DNA of 64,000 bases, from contig CM071579.1 in assembly GCA_036426205.1 (NCBI GenBank), positions 16,846,267-16,910,266 on the forward strand, read 5' to 3'. Of this stretch, positions 21,891-33,221 are shown piece after piece (the first letter of the stretch is position 1; each line of letters starts with the position of its first letter). The DNA is from Ascaphus truei (Eukaryota; Chordata; Amphibia; Anura; Ascaphidae). Made by a program: the position numbers and the translations under genes. The notes under the pieces are model-generated. The model was not told the DNA's origin, did no database searches, and worked only from the letters and a program-made list of their open reading frames with translations.

Positions 21891-22556
21891 GGGGTGAGAG
21901 TGTGAGGAGAGAAGCAGTGGAAGAGTGATAGAAATACATGGGGAAAGGGAGGGAACGGGGCCAGGGGGTGGGGGGTAGGTGGACTCACACGCTGCTGACA
22001 CAAGGGGGGGGGGGCATTCGAAAGTCTTGTCCTGGGCCAAATACAAAGACCCCAATAATATGCACTCTAAACTGTTTCTACTTTAATAAGCAGATATTCA
22101 ATCTGAAGGGAGAAATTCCACACTATACACAGATTAGTGTCCTCGTTCTATGATTTGAAGACAGTGAAAATAAAACATAAACCCCTCCTACAGAGTATGA
22201 ATCTGAGAGTGAAAATGAATGTAAAAAACAATATGCCGTATACCTTTAATCAGTGCTGTCTAACAAAGTTGTGTTCACCCAGAACTATTAGCTTCAAACC
22301 TTCAGTCATTCATCCAATTCCTACAGTTTGATAATATAATTCGTTGGATAAATGGTTCTCAGACAAAGCAATTTATACCACATATATAGCGCTCTCAAAT
22401 GGAGCTATATTGATGTTGGTCAGTACTGAGTGATGTTTTTGATTATATATCAATCTGTCAGTCTCACACAAAATAATTATTTTAAACAAAAGAAACAAAT
22501 ATTATAAGGAACTGGCAACCCAACCCCCCCCCCCCCAAAAAAAACAGAAATGGCAG
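21891..22556. other. G-rich flank, then AT-rich spacer
   Basis: 21891-22015 is G-rich low-complexity sequence like the other flank of the preceding LTR. The remainder has no recognised feature. Confidence 0.4.
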
Positions 22557-22597
22557 ATAATATAATAATAATAATAAATAATAATAATAATAATAAT

Positions 22598-22657
<60 letters not shown>

Positions 22658-22666
22658 TATATCAAA
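22557..22666. repeat. (TAA)n and (TA)n microsatellite
   Basis: An AATAATAAT run followed by about 75 bases of TA repeats, directly beside the end of the Gypsy element. Confidence 0.95.
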
Positions 22667-22671
22667 ACTAT

Positions 22672-23704
22672 TGTAGCCCCTTTTTGTAACACCTGAACTA
22701 AGGGACTACGGTGCTAAACCTGTGGCTTCAGGAGCTCTGAGCCTCCGCATATTGGGAGCCTGGGGGTATACCTTTATCACTGTGTGGTGCAGCGCCTCCA
22801 CTCACCCAGGATCCCCATTATAGAGATTACACCCTGAGCAAGAACCTAACAAAGCAATATCACACAGCAACCTTTTTATATCACACATGAATAACAAATG
22901 ATATGCAGACTTATCAATATACATTTACATACACACACACAACGTGGCTCGGCCACACCTTATTGGGATGGTGTCCTGTACATAAGCAGCTCTGCCACTC
23001 TCCTTAGGAGTATGTCTCATAACCAGTAAAGTATGGTACCATATGCTTCTCTCAGAAACCCAATTAGTTAGTGGGAGGCGGGATCAGCGCCTGGTGACCG
23101 TGTAGGTGCACTGTGATAAGTGATACCTTCCGGTCACTACGATGACCTTGACACTCCACGGGGCCCTGGTGTTAATCCAGCCTTGCGCCGTCTCTCCCTT
23201 CTGCAGCACCCGTCAGACTGGAAAATCCAAGATGGCGGCCGCAGCTCCGCAGCTCCGCATATGACCTCACTAAAGGGGAACGTCCCTACGACTATGGGCG
23301 TCCTTACAAATACAGCACCCTACGATGGCAGGGAAAGCTCCTGGGGCTGTGGGCATACCCTACCTAAGCAGACGGGTCACTGACCCTCTGCTCTCGCACA
23401 CAGTTCCGCCAACCTCCTCCTTCACCTCCCTCGCTGCTCTGACCCACCGCCCACACGCATCCGGTTCCTGCATACACATTCTCGCATCCCATTGGTCCTC
23501 AGCCTCAGCTGACCTTCTCACAATCAGAGTTCATAGTTCAACCCCCTCCCAGTCTCTTACTTAATATTACCCTTCGCGCGCTTCCCTTGCTCATTCGCAG
23601 CCCAACTGGTACGCAGTAACTTCGCTGGCAAACGGGACAATAATTGGCGCTGCACTATGGTAATTGACAGCGCGGAACCTTTAATATATATGCACATCCT
23701 TACA
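22672..23704 (-). repeat. 3' LTR of the Gypsy element
   Basis: On the minus strand it runs TGTAAGGATG...GGGCTACA. Compared with the other LTR, most differences are one- or two-base indels. It contains a YY1-like site (ccaagatggcggc, 23227-23239). Confidence 0.9.
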
Positions 23705-23717
23705 TTCTCCCCAATCC
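23705..23717 (-). promoter_or_regulatory. Polypurine tract
   Basis: Minus-strand GGATTGGGGAGAA lies immediately before the 3' LTR, as expected for the plus-strand primer. Confidence 0.8.
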
Positions 23718-23784
23718 AGAATCCAGCGTCCCCGCTGGACTACCTAACCACATATATATTAACTATGTACACAACCCTCTCTTC

Positions 23785-26700
23785 CTAGATTAGGTTACAC
23801 ATCTCATTAAACAGTACCATCATAGCTTGCATCCTATGCCGAGCCCACTGCTGAGCCTCATAATGGGGTGCCCCATACTGATCATATGCCATTCGCATGG
23901 GAGGTTGACTGTTTCTTTGACTTCGGCGGGGTTGATCCTCCTCTGCTTCTTCTGCAGAGTGCTCAGTCTCAACTGGTATTTCCATCTCTACCCTTGAGGG
24001 GTGTTCAGCATTAGCACAGTCTCTTTGGGGTGTAAAACATGGACTTTGTGGGTCTAGAGGCTGACTCACGGGAGTCAAATGATCAATGTTCGGGCCAAAA
24101 GGCTCTTTACCCGTGGCTCCTTCGGGAGATGCCTCCACGGCCGGAAGGCCCCTTTGAGAGGTTCCTTCCATTGGATCCTCAGAGGTGGCAATTTTTACAG
24201 TCTCTGGGCCATCCTCTGTGTGTTCAACTTCTCCATCTATGGGCGTGGCTGGGATTTCCAATTCGTCCGTCCCTACTTGAGGTATGGGAAGCAGATGATT
24301 CCTATGCCACACTTTTACGCGGCCTTCAGAATCCTTGATTCGGTACACAGGAAGACCAGGCATCTGTGACTCCACCTCATACACACCCTCCCGCCACCGG
24401 TCGGCCAATTTATGCTTCCCAGGAACACCTAAGTTGCGTAAGAGGACCGCATCTCCGGGGTGAATTTCCTTGTGACGTACTTTGTGATCGTAGCGCCTTT
24501 TATTTCCCGCATTCAATTGCGCAGTCGTCCGTTCAGCCAATCTATAGGCCAGCTGTAAACTGTCCCTTAGTCGCTGGACATATCGAAAGTGCGTCCTATT
24601 GGATACCCCATCGGTAGATATCCGCAGGCGCACATCCACCGGTAAACGGGCTTCTCTTCCGAACATCAAGAAATACGGAGTATACCCGGTGGACTCATGT
24701 CGGGTACAATTATACGCATGTACCAATGCTTCGACGTGTTTACTCCACTCCGTCTTTTTCGGGCTCGTCAAGGTTCCTAACATATCTAACAGAGTGCGAT
24801 TGAACCGTTCAGGCAGAGCATCCCCTTCGGGGTGGTACGGGGTAGTACGCGACTTGGCAATGTTCAGTAGAGTGAGCAACTCCCGTATCAGTGTACTCTC
24901 AAAGTCCCTGCCCTGATCGGAGTGAAGACGATTTGGTAATCCATAATGAATGAAATATTTCTCCCATAGTACTCGGGCCACCGTTACGGCCTTCTGGTCT
25001 TTCGTAGGGAACGCTTGGGCGTACCTAGTGTAGTGGTCAGTGATCACAAGAACATTACTAACTCCCCGACTGTCGGGCTCGATACAGAGAAAATCCATAC
25101 ACACCAAATCCATTGGACCCGAGCTTTTCAAGTGTGCCATAGGAGCCGCCCTGGTGGGCAGTGTCTTTCGTTGTAAACAGCGATTACACCTCCGACAATG
25201 TTGCTCCACGGACTCCCTCATTCTCGGCCAATAGAACCTATCCTGTAGTAGCCCAAACGTCTTGTCAATGCCCAGGTGACCATGGTCATCGTGAAGGGCC
25301 CTGAGGACTAGGTGTCTCAAACGTTCCGGCAAAAACAACTGCCGCCGATCGGGATGGTTATGATAGGATATCACCCGATATAACAAACAATTGTCCATTT
25401 CAAACTTCCCAAACTCATTTAGCAGGAGTTTCACCAAGTCTCCGGGGGCTCGCTTCAGTATAGAAGGGTTATCTTGTTGTACCGCTTGACGGGCTAACTC
25501 CACTATGGGGTCTTGTGTTTGATAATGCACTAGGTCCCTCCACGAGATGATATTATCCTCAGTGATGTTCATCCCTTCTCGACCTTGATAGGCCAGGGGA
25601 ATAGCCCGCGAGTTACATCCCAACGAGTCAACAATCCGCAATTCCGAGAATGCTACGTGGTCGTCGACTACCGCAGCCACGGAGCAGAGGGCACGAATCC
25701 CTGGACCCGGTATCTCTTCCCAAACTTCCTCATCAGGGGTGGACTGAAGGCCCGGTCGACGAGACAGGGCGTCGGCACCTATGTTGGTGGGTCCGGGTTT
25801 GTATTTAAGGTTGAACCTGTAGTTGGCTAGAGCAGCTAACCAACGGTGTCCCGTGGCGTCTAATTTGGCAGACGTGTTTATATAGGTCATGGGATTGTTG
25901 TCCGTACGTACTTCGAACTGCACCCCATATAGGTAGTCATGCAGCTTATCCACTACAGCCCATTTTAGCGCCAAAAATTCCAGTTTGTGGACCGGGTAAT
26001 TCTGTTCGCTAGGGGTCAAGCTTCGGCTCGCATAGGCCACCGGACGTAGCCCGGTCTCATACTTCTGATGCAAGACCGCTCCTAATCCGCTAAGGCTAGC
26101 ATCGACATGTAGGACATATTCTCGTTCTGGGTCCGCATAGGCCAAGACGGGAGCCTGAGTGAGGCTGGCCTTTAAGTTCTTGAAGGCCTGTTCACATTCT
26201 GGAGTCCAGGTCTCCCCAAAGGGCGTCTGTGCCGTGATGCTTTTCCTCCCGATTTCTCCCGGGTATACTTTTAGAAGATCATTCAGCCGCTTGGCCTTGC
26301 TGGAATAGCTCTCAACGAACCGTCGATAGTAGCCACAAAATCCCAAGAAGGACCGCAATTCTTGGACATTGAGAGGCCTAGGCCAATTCACCACCGCCTC
26401 TATCTTCCCTGGGTCGGTGGATACTCCATCAGCCGACACAATATGACCCACATACGTCACAGAGGATCGACAGAACTTGCATTTGTCCAGGGACAGTTTG
26501 AGACCCTCCCCTTGAAGCCTATCCAGCACCTTCATCAGCCTCTCGGAGTGCTCCTCTAGAGTCCGCCCAAACACGATAATATCGTCCAGATACACTAAGC
26601 ACTCTCGCGGGTTAAGGTCTCCGAGGGTTTTTTCCATTAGTCTCTGGAACGTGGCCGGGGCACCGCAGATCCCTTGAGGCATGCGGGTAAATTGGTAAAA

Positions 26701-29445
26701 CCCTAATGGACAGATGAAGGCCGTTTTTTCTTGATCTTCCTGGCCCATGGGCACCTGGTAGTATCCGGACCGGAGGTCGAGCACACTGAACCATTTGCTT
26801 CCCGTCAAAGCGTTCAGGAGGTCCTCGATTCGGGGCAGTGTATACTGGTCGGGGATAGTACGGGTATTCAGAGTTCTGTAATCCACACATAGACGGACCG
26901 TCCCATTCTTCTTGCGGACTACCACGATGGGTGAGGCGTAAGGGCTCCGAGATTCCTGCACGATGCCAGCCGTTTCCATCTCGGCGAGTAATCTCCTCAC
27001 TTCCTCAACATCCCTGGGGGCAAGCCGCCGGGAGCGCTCCCGGAAGGGGGTAGCGTCGCTCATTCGGATGGTATGGTGGGCACTGCGACTGCACCCCACG
27101 TCCATATCACTGGTGGAGAACACATTTCTTCGGTCATGAAGCTCGTTCTGCAGTCTCTCCCTCCATTCATCCGGAAGTGGTGAGTCGCCGAAGTCAAATT
27201 CCAATACTGAATCAACGATAGTGGATGAACACCTTGATTGTCTCGTCGGAACCTCTTCTTCGGGAGTCACGGGGTAGATCCTTCCCAGCGTCTGCCGCCT
27301 GTCAATAGTCATGGGGTACGGGGATATATTCTGCACGTACACCCAGGTGCGATCCGGAATCTTCCCGGGCCATTTCTTAACAGAGGCCAGTACTTTGTAG
27401 CCCAACCGTTGTTCGTCTTGGGCCACGCTCTCCACGGTGAAGAGTTGATCCTCTAACCGTCGTCGGGGGTAATGGCAAGCGGCGACCATCATTCGTCCTT
27501 CCCCCGGGGGAATTTGGGTCAGCCCCCATTCTTGGCTGTAAAGGACGCCATACTCTTCTTCGGTCGCAATTTTACCGCAGACCTCTTGGAGGGCGGGACA
27601 GGCCGCTAGGGCCAGCAGTGGGGCTTCTCCTGCTTCCTGCAAAAACTGGCGGAATACCGCGCGCACAATGTCAGCGTTGGTCCCCAAGATGATTGGGGCG
27701 CTGGGGTGGTCCTGCGGCTCGGGGCACACTAAGGCCTCCACTTCCATGGGGTGATGTTTACCAGTATTCAGCTGGAGAATATCTAACTGCACCTTTACTA
27801 CTCCGTCTATGGGGTAATCTTCATGACTCAGTCCCCGTAGTCGCAAGGCATCCGCAGATAGCAACGGTAGTTGGTGTAGGTGTTGGTCGTAGAAGGGCCG
27901 ATACACGATGGTCACTTGAGATCCCGTATCCAATAATGCGGCGGCGTAGATGCCCTCAATAACCACTCGAATAATGGAGGCGGGGCCAATTCGGGGGCTC
28001 GGAGAGGATGGCAACACCTTTTCATCCTCCAGGGGCCGGCACGGCATTGATTGCGCCGATCGGGACGACGTCCTCCGCGAGGTGGGGCAGTGGGCCCGTA
28101 AATGTCCCATCTTCCCGCATGCGTAACACTGTATTCGGCTGAGGTAAGCCTCGTCTCTCCTGGTTGGGGGACTTCGCCCAGTCGGGGGACGAGGTCTGGG
28201 TGTCACTGGGGTGGGGACATCCTCGGGATCGGGATCCCCAGGTTCGGGCACGTCGGGCTTTGGGTCCACTTTCTTGGCTTCTTTACCCCCGGGCGGTGGC
28301 TTCTTCCCGGTGGCTAAGTCACGCCCTAACAACACCATCTCGTGCGCTTGGACCCGATCCATTAAGTCGTGAAACGACAGGGCTTGCCCGGGCGTTATGC
28401 AGCTACTGACCCGCACCGACACGGGGTGTAGGGGTAGGAGGCCCCTCAGCAACTGAGTGGTACGTATTCCGTTGGCTTCTTTCTGTGGCAACACGCCTTT
28501 CCTGACCATATTCCAGAGATCCAGGTGTAGTCGCCTGAGAAAATCGGATACCATCTCCCCTTCCTTCTGGGCTAACGCATGAAATTTCGACATCAAAGTA
28601 TACATGTCCACCGGAGCTCCATACGCCTTGGTTAGGCAGTAGATGAGGTCTGCCGCATCAGCTTCCGGGTTGTCGTCTCGGTAGTAGTGCACCATGTGGG
28701 ACGCGGGGGGCCGTAAGCACTCGACGATGCGCTGTCTACGGACCGCGTCCGTGCAGGTCCATTCAGGTAGTACCTGTTCGGTATGATCCAGCCAGTCCTC
28801 TATCCCTACTTCCCCTTGGGGCGTGGGTTTCTCCCCGGAGAAGGCCTTTAACTTCCTGTACTGGAGCGACTGGGTGGTATTGTGGATAACGGCAGCTAAG
28901 GCGGGCAAAGAGGTGTCTCCCGGTAAGCTATCCCCGACAGCGGGGTAAGCATCCAATCTTGATAGGCTAAGTCGGTTGAGGCTAGCCCGCAGGCCGGACG
29001 GGGTAGAGGAGGAGCCTAGGCTCAGGGCTGCGGGCCAGTGAGGGTGCAGGCCACGGTCAGGGGAGTGGTCGGGGCCTCCCGTCGCGGCGCCAGCGGTGGG
29101 GGTATACTCTCTCCGGGGGGTGGAAGTGGCCAGGGGCGCAGGGGTGTCCGCCTGGACTATGGGACAGCGCACCCCCGGGGCCTCGGGCAGCAGCAGTATA
29201 CGGGGCAAAGCCTCGGGGCATATATCTTGTTCAGTGGCATACAAGATCCGGCGCCAGGTCTGGTCGCGGTCATAAAAATGGTCTTGTACTTGGGCATTGT
29301 CCAGGAGAGGAAGCTTTCGGACCTGCTCGGTCACTGTGCCTAACGAGATCATGGCGGGGACATGGCCCAGCGCGAAAACACGGTTCAAGGGAATCCCGCG
29401 CCGTTGGGCCCACTTGCGCACCTCGAGCGCCGAGGGCACCGACAT
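23785..29445 (-). CDS. gag-pol: Gypsy Gag-Pol polyprotein, intact
   Basis: One frame of 1886 codons encodes all parts. I chose the ATG at 29445 (MSVPSALEV); the frame is open six codons further, but only to a GTG. The N-terminus (1-80) and capsid-like region (~200-370) resemble PNMA-type gag. A CCHC knuckle (CYACGKMGHLRAHC) lies near 439-452. Protease LLDTGSQ is near 503. RT has VYLDDIIVF near 950. RNase H has HVDASLSGLG near 1110 and VRTDNNPM further on. The integrase has an HHCC zinc finger (HDDHGHLGID...CRRCNRC, ~1385-1424) and a DDE core: MDF (~1450), SDQG (~1509), PERF (~1545). A GPY/F-like segment (WREGVYEV...) is near 1680. All catalytic residues I can see are present and gag and pol share one frame. 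It would act in cytoplasmic particles and the nucleus to copy and insert the element. Confidence 0.95.
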   Translation of the reverse strand: MSVPSALEVRKWAQRRGIPLNRVFALGHVPAMISLGTVTEQVRKLPLLDNAQVQDHFYDRDQTWRRILYATEQDICPEALPRILLLPEAPGVRCPIVQADTPAPLATSTPRREYTPTAGAATGGPDHSPDRGLHPHWPAALSLGSSSTPSGLRASLNRLSLSRLDAYPAVGDSLPGDTSLPALAAVIHNTTQSLQYRKLKAFSGEKPTPQGEVGIEDWLDHTEQVLPEWTCTDAVRRQRIVECLRPPASHMVHYYRDDNPEADAADLIYCLTKAYGAPVDMYTLMSKFHALAQKEGEMVSDFLRRLHLDLWNMVRKGVLPQKEANGIRTTQLLRGLLPLHPVSVRVSSCITPGQALSFHDLMDRVQAHEMVLLGRDLATGKKPPPGGKEAKKVDPKPDVPEPGDPDPEDVPTPVTPRPRPPTGRSPPTRRDEAYLSRIQCYACGKMGHLRAHCPTSRRTSSRSAQSMPCRPLEDEKVLPSSPSPRIGPASIIRVVIEGIYAAALLDTGSQVTIVYRPFYDQHLHQLPLLSADALRLRGLSHEDYPIDGVVKVQLDILQLNTGKHHPMEVEALVCPEPQDHPSAPIILGTNADIVRAVFRQFLQEAGEAPLLALAACPALQEVCGKIATEEEYGVLYSQEWGLTQIPPGEGRMMVAACHYPRRRLEDQLFTVESVAQDEQRLGYKVLASVKKWPGKIPDRTWVYVQNISPYPMTIDRRQTLGRIYPVTPEEEVPTRQSRCSSTIVDSVLEFDFGDSPLPDEWRERLQNELHDRRNVFSTSDMDVGCSRSAHHTIRMSDATPFRERSRRLAPRDVEEVRRLLAEMETAGIVQESRSPYASPIVVVRKKNGTVRLCVDYRTLNTRTIPDQYTLPRIEDLLNALTGSKWFSVLDLRSGYYQVPMGQEDQEKTAFICPLGFYQFTRMPQGICGAPATFQRLMEKTLGDLNPRECLVYLDDIIVFGRTLEEHSERLMKVLDRLQGEGLKLSLDKCKFCRSSVTYVGHIVSADGVSTDPGKIEAVVNWPRPLNVQELRSFLGFCGYYRRFVESYSSKAKRLNDLLKVYPGEIGRKSITAQTPFGETWTPECEQAFKNLKASLTQAPVLAYADPEREYVLHVDASLSGLGAVLHQKYETGLRPVAYASRSLTPSEQNYPVHKLEFLALKWAVVDKLHDYLYGVQFEVRTDNNPMTYINTSAKLDATGHRWLAALANYRFNLKYKPGPTNIGADALSRRPGLQSTPDEEVWEEIPGPGIRALCSVAAVVDDHVAFSELRIVDSLGCNSRAIPLAYQGREGMNITEDNIISWRDLVHYQTQDPIVELARQAVQQDNPSILKRAPGDLVKLLLNEFGKFEMDNCLLYRVISYHNHPDRRQLFLPERLRHLVLRALHDDHGHLGIDKTFGLLQDRFYWPRMRESVEQHCRRCNRCLQRKTLPTRAAPMAHLKSSGPMDLVCMDFLCIEPDSRGVSNVLVITDHYTRYAQAFPTKDQKAVTVARVLWEKYFIHYGLPNRLHSDQGRDFESTLIRELLTLLNIAKSRTTPYHPEGDALPERFNRTLLDMLGTLTSPKKTEWSKHVEALVHAYNCTRHESTGYTPYFLMFGREARLPVDVRLRISTDGVSNRTHFRYVQRLRDSLQLAYRLAERTTAQLNAGNKRRYDHKVRHKEIHPGDAVLLRNLGVPGKHKLADRWREGVYEVESQMPGLPVYRIKDSEGRVKVWHRNHLLPIPQVGTDELEIPATPIDGEVEHTEDGPETVKIATSEDPMEGTSQRGLPAVEASPEGATGKEPFGPNIDHLTPVSQPLDPQSPCFTPQRDCANAEHPSRVEMEIPVETEHSAEEAEEDQPRRSQRNSQPPMRMAYDQYGAPHYEAQQWARHRMQAMMVLFNEMCNLI

Positions 29446-29506
29446 GATGTGGGTTGGTTGCACAATAGAGACAAAAAAAAATGTGGGGGCACCCCAGGTC
29501 TAAGCT

Positions 29507-29522
29507 CTCAGCAGCGCCTCCA
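29507..29522 (-). promoter_or_regulatory. Primer-binding site
   Basis: Minus-strand TGGAGGCGCTGCTGAG lies two bases after the 5' LTR end. It is shared, apart from a 2-base insertion, with the element at 14554. Confidence 0.7.
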
Positions 29523-29524
29523 AA

Positions 29525-30565
29525 TGTAGCCCTTTTTGTGAACACCTGAACTAAGGGACTACGGTGCATAAACCTGTGGCTTCAGGAGCTCTGAGCCTCC
29601 GCATATTGGGAGCCTGGGGGTATACCTTTATCACTTGTGGTGCAGCGCCTCCACTCACCCAGGATCCCCATTATAGAGATTACACCCTGAGCAAGAACCT
29701 AACAACAGCAATATGCAACAGCAACCTTTTTATATCACACATGAATAACAAATGATATGCAGACTTATCATATAACATTTACATACACACACACAACGTG
29801 GCTCGGCCACACCTTATTGGGATAGTGTCCTGTACATAAGCAGCTCTGCCACTCTCCTTAGGAGTATGTCTCATAACCAGTAAAGTATGGTACCATATGC
29901 ATTCTCTCAGGAAACCCAATTAGTTAGTGGGAGGCGGGATCAGCGCCTGGTGACCGGTGTAGGTGCACTTGTAGATAAGGATACCTTCCGGTCACTACGA
30001 TGACCTTGACACTCCACAGGGGCCCTGGTGTTAATCCAGCCTTGCGCCGTCTCTCCCTTCTGCAGCACCGTCAGACGGGAAAATCCAAGATGGCGGCCGC
30101 AGCTCCGCAGCTCCGCATATGACCCTCACTAAAGGGGAACGTCCCTGACGACTATGGGCGTCCTTACAAATACAGCACCCTACGATGGCAGGGGAAAAGC
30201 TCCTGGGGCTGTGGGCATACCCTACCTAAGCAGACGGGTCACTGACCCTCTGCTCTCGCACACGAGGTTCCGCCAACCTCCTCCTTCACCTCCCTCGCTG
30301 CTCTGACCCACCGCCCACACGCATCCGGTTCCTGCATACACAGTCTCGCATCCCATTGGTCCTCAGCCTCAGCTGACCTTCTCACAATCAGAGTTCATAG
30401 TTCAACCCCCTCCAAGTCTCTTACTTAATATTACCCTTCGCGCGCTTCCCTCGCGCATGCGCAGCCCAACTGGTACGCAGTAACTTCGCTGGCAAACAGG
30501 GACAATATGGCGCTGCCTATGTAATTGACAGCGCGGAACCTTTAATATATATGCACATCCTTACA
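29525..30565 (-). repeat. 5' LTR of the Gypsy element
   Basis: Minus-strand TGTAAGGATG...GGGCTACA, 1041 bp. It has a YY1-like site (30085-30097) and an NRF1-like gcgcatgcgc at 30453-30462; the matching place in the 3' LTR (near 23590) lacks the NRF1 core. Confidence 0.9.
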
Positions 30566-30578
30566 CTATATATTAACT

Positions 30579-30610
30579 AGAATTAACTATATATATATAT
30601 AGTTAATTCT
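30579..30610. repeat. 32-bp perfect AT palindrome
   Basis: agaattaacta and tagttaattct arms around a TA core, 13 bp outside the Gypsy 5' LTR. It is part of the TA-rich insertion site. Confidence 0.8.
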
Positions 30611-31194
30611 GTCAAATATCCCCTAATCGTATCTGGTAAATCGTATAATTACGACCCTAGATCCGATTCCTTATAAAACATGTATACAATGGCAAATTAA
30701 CATAAATCACCCAGAATGCAATAAACTAACAGTCCTTTCTGGCAGTAAACATCTATATTATATATTATATAGTGCACCACACATTAGTACATTATACATA
30801 TGACCTGCCTGAATGACTGTTCACTAACTGCACTCCATTTAAATAGCCTGGTTCTGCATTGGCTGCGCAGAAAAAGGTGGGTAATCATAACAATGGAGTT
30901 TATAACGTGCACAGTGAGTCTCATTAAAAACTGAACTGCTTTAGGCCTTGCCTTCTTTCACCTGCCACCCACTTCTGACCTATGAGTCACAACTGTTCCT
31001 GCTTCATCTTTATCAAATTATGTAAACCCCAAAGCGTTATCTGAAAAATAGCTTCATTTTCTCTTTTTGCTGCAGTTCTCCCACTTTTTGATGAAACAGA
31101 TAGCTCTGATGCTAAGTCTCTACTACAAAAGCACAAGGGATCGTTTGCATGTTAGTAGAGAAAATAAAGTTTGCTATTAAATCACAGCTCTGAT
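30611..31194. other. No recognised feature
   Basis: AT-rich spacer without coding bias or repeat ends. Confidence 0.4.
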
Positions 31195-31430
31195 ACATGG
31201 TTATACAGCAGATGAGGTTGAAAAAAATACATATGTCAATCAACCTATGTTAGATTTAGACAACAGATACTTATCCTATATTTGTATTTGCAGTTTATTG
31301 ATCCAGATGAAGGCAAACCAAAAACCCCAGTGACACATTATCCAATGATATCTCCCAAGGGGAAAAATGAATTCTTTCCTGACACCAAATATTGGCAATC
31401 AGATTACTCACTGGATCAACATTCTTCCCG
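31195..31430 (-). mobile_element. CR1 LINE 3' fragment
   Basis: Matches the 3' UTR and the end of the 8.1-9.8 kb CR1 copy (gatgaggttgaaaaaa, then gacaacagatac, then the gaaggcaaacc block). It is only ~235 bp, strongly 5' truncated and diverged. Confidence 0.75.
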
Positions 31431-33221
31431 AAAAATATAACAGGGAGTCAAAGTTTGAATAAATAATATTAATACATTGTCCCTTCTTCTCCGGGGTCTT
31501 GGTCTATTCTCTGGAATAACAAACATTTGCAGCCATGGCTCCAAAAAAATGTATGTTGCACATAATGGGTTCTTCTTATTTAGTCTGATTAGTACCTGGT
31601 CCCCATGGGAACATAATTAGGAAGGGGTCTTAAATCAGGAACAGCCGTTAATCCAACCGTACACTAATTAGACAGGTTCTATTTAACATGTGAACAAAAA
31701 ATAACAATACAAGTGCGCAACTAAAATGAATTACTATTTGTGATATGATAGTGATTAAATAGTGATTAAATATTACCACTAAAAATCACAATTTTATATT
31801 AAAAATGGTTCAAGGTTCTGCGTACATCAAGCAAGTGGAAAACAGGCACAGAATATATCACTGGTATCTGTTACCACTCAGGAACACTGGAACAGACAGG
31901 GACTGCAGGGATGGATGTCTTAGTCCACTTCCGTAGTCTGCATCAAGGTGGTCTGCGGAGCCCCCGTTCAGCACAAGATGTACTTAGAGAGTCCAATGGG
32001 CTCACCCACAAGTTCCAGGTAAGTCCGGTTAGAACTTCGCCAAAACCGGAGTCCCTGTTGGTACACTCACAGCCTCGTGAGACAGCGTCTGACGTCCGAC
32101 TCGCAGCACCGCACTGAGTGCCGTCGGGTGATGATGACGTCACCGCGTGTGCGTCGAAAGGAAAGAGTCTCTCTGAAAGGCTGCTAAATCACCAGTATCT
32201 TGCCATAAAATACTGGGGAGCATACAGATAAAAGAGTGGTATATTCCAACGCGTTTCGTAGCGCTAAACGGCTACTTCTTCCCTGAAACTCCATATTGTG
32301 ATCCTTTTTTTTTATGGCCGGGAAAACACGCCCCATGACTCGCGCAGTGAGATTGTGCTGCAATTCCACTGTTGTCATCTCTAAATTGGCTTCAATGGCC
32401 CGCATGTATCAAAGCAAAAGTAGTGCCTTTCTGGGGAAGAAATATGCACCACATACTGTATAGCAAATAAAATTAATTCAATGGGAAACAATAGGACTTT
32501 TTCTTTACCCCATATTTTTTCCCTTAGGATTGCCTCACTTTTGCCTTGATAAATAATAACCCCATATGTGTTGAAGCAAATTCTTGTGCAAAAAAAAAGT
32601 GCATCAAATGGCGCAAAAATAAATATCTTATTGTTAGCAACAGCATTGTTTACTTTGATACCTCGGTCCCGGGAATGGCACCAGGTTTAATTCATACATA
32701 GCCCCTAATTACTTTAAAAATGGTTATTTTCTATGATGCTTTTATTGCATTGGGGTTGGCTCCAGTTTGTCAGTTTTGAGACCACCTAGTTGTCAATGCT
32801 TGTGCCCATGTTTTCTTTGTGTACCGTCCCGAGGTTTGGAAAGTTGCACACATATTATTATGGGATGAATCAAAATCTGCATCAATTTCTTCAAAGTGCA
32901 GCTCTCCTCAAAGACAGAGATACAAAGTAGAGCTCTACTCACAAGTTCATAATGAAGCTCTCCATTTAATGTGACAGCCAAGAACAGTGGAAAGACAACG
33001 TTTCAGGTCCCATATGGACCTTTCATCCATCCAAAGTTGGGTTGGCTGCAAAAGCAGGATTCTCCTCGCCTGAGGCTGTTTCTCCGCACTTTGGAATTGT
33101 CAAAATTTGCATCGCAATGACTCATCTTTGCTTCCTTTATTTTGCAAAAAAAGATCTGATGCAATGAGGCAAAAGCCTATTTCTGGCTAACAATCAGCAC
33201 CAGAATATTTTAATTGATACT
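31431..33221. other. Spacer with two hammerhead-like relics
   Basis: On the minus strand, 32243-32286 has a GTAGC/GCTAC stem followed by GAAACGCGTT, and 32992-33029 has GGATGAA, a six-base-pair AGGTCC/GGACCT stem and GAAACGTTGTC. Both keep helix II and GAAA but have altered first boxes. No gene is seen. Confidence 0.45.

Larger units (their letters stand above)
22672..30565 (-). mobile_element. Complete Ty3/Gypsy retrotransposon
   Basis: A 7.9-kb element with two LTRs (22672-23704 and 29525-30565), a polypurine tract, a primer-binding site and one long gag-pol ORF, all oriented to the minus strand. The flanks carry CTAT on both sides (22668-22671 and 30566-30569), a 4-bp target duplication. 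The insertion site is TA-rich on both sides. The complete structure and open ORF indicate recent insertion. Confidence 0.95.

Noticed and set aside
20587..21895. Target-site duplication for the probable solo LTR
   Set aside because: The adjacent 5-mers (gtggc and ggggt) do not match; the G-rich surroundings make any partial match meaningless.
22477..22692. Ile/Tyr-rich open frame
   Set aside because: Translation of the TA/TAA microsatellite.
24039..29569. Plus-strand and alternative minus-strand frames inside the Gypsy element
   Set aside because: Shadows of the 1886-codon polyprotein.
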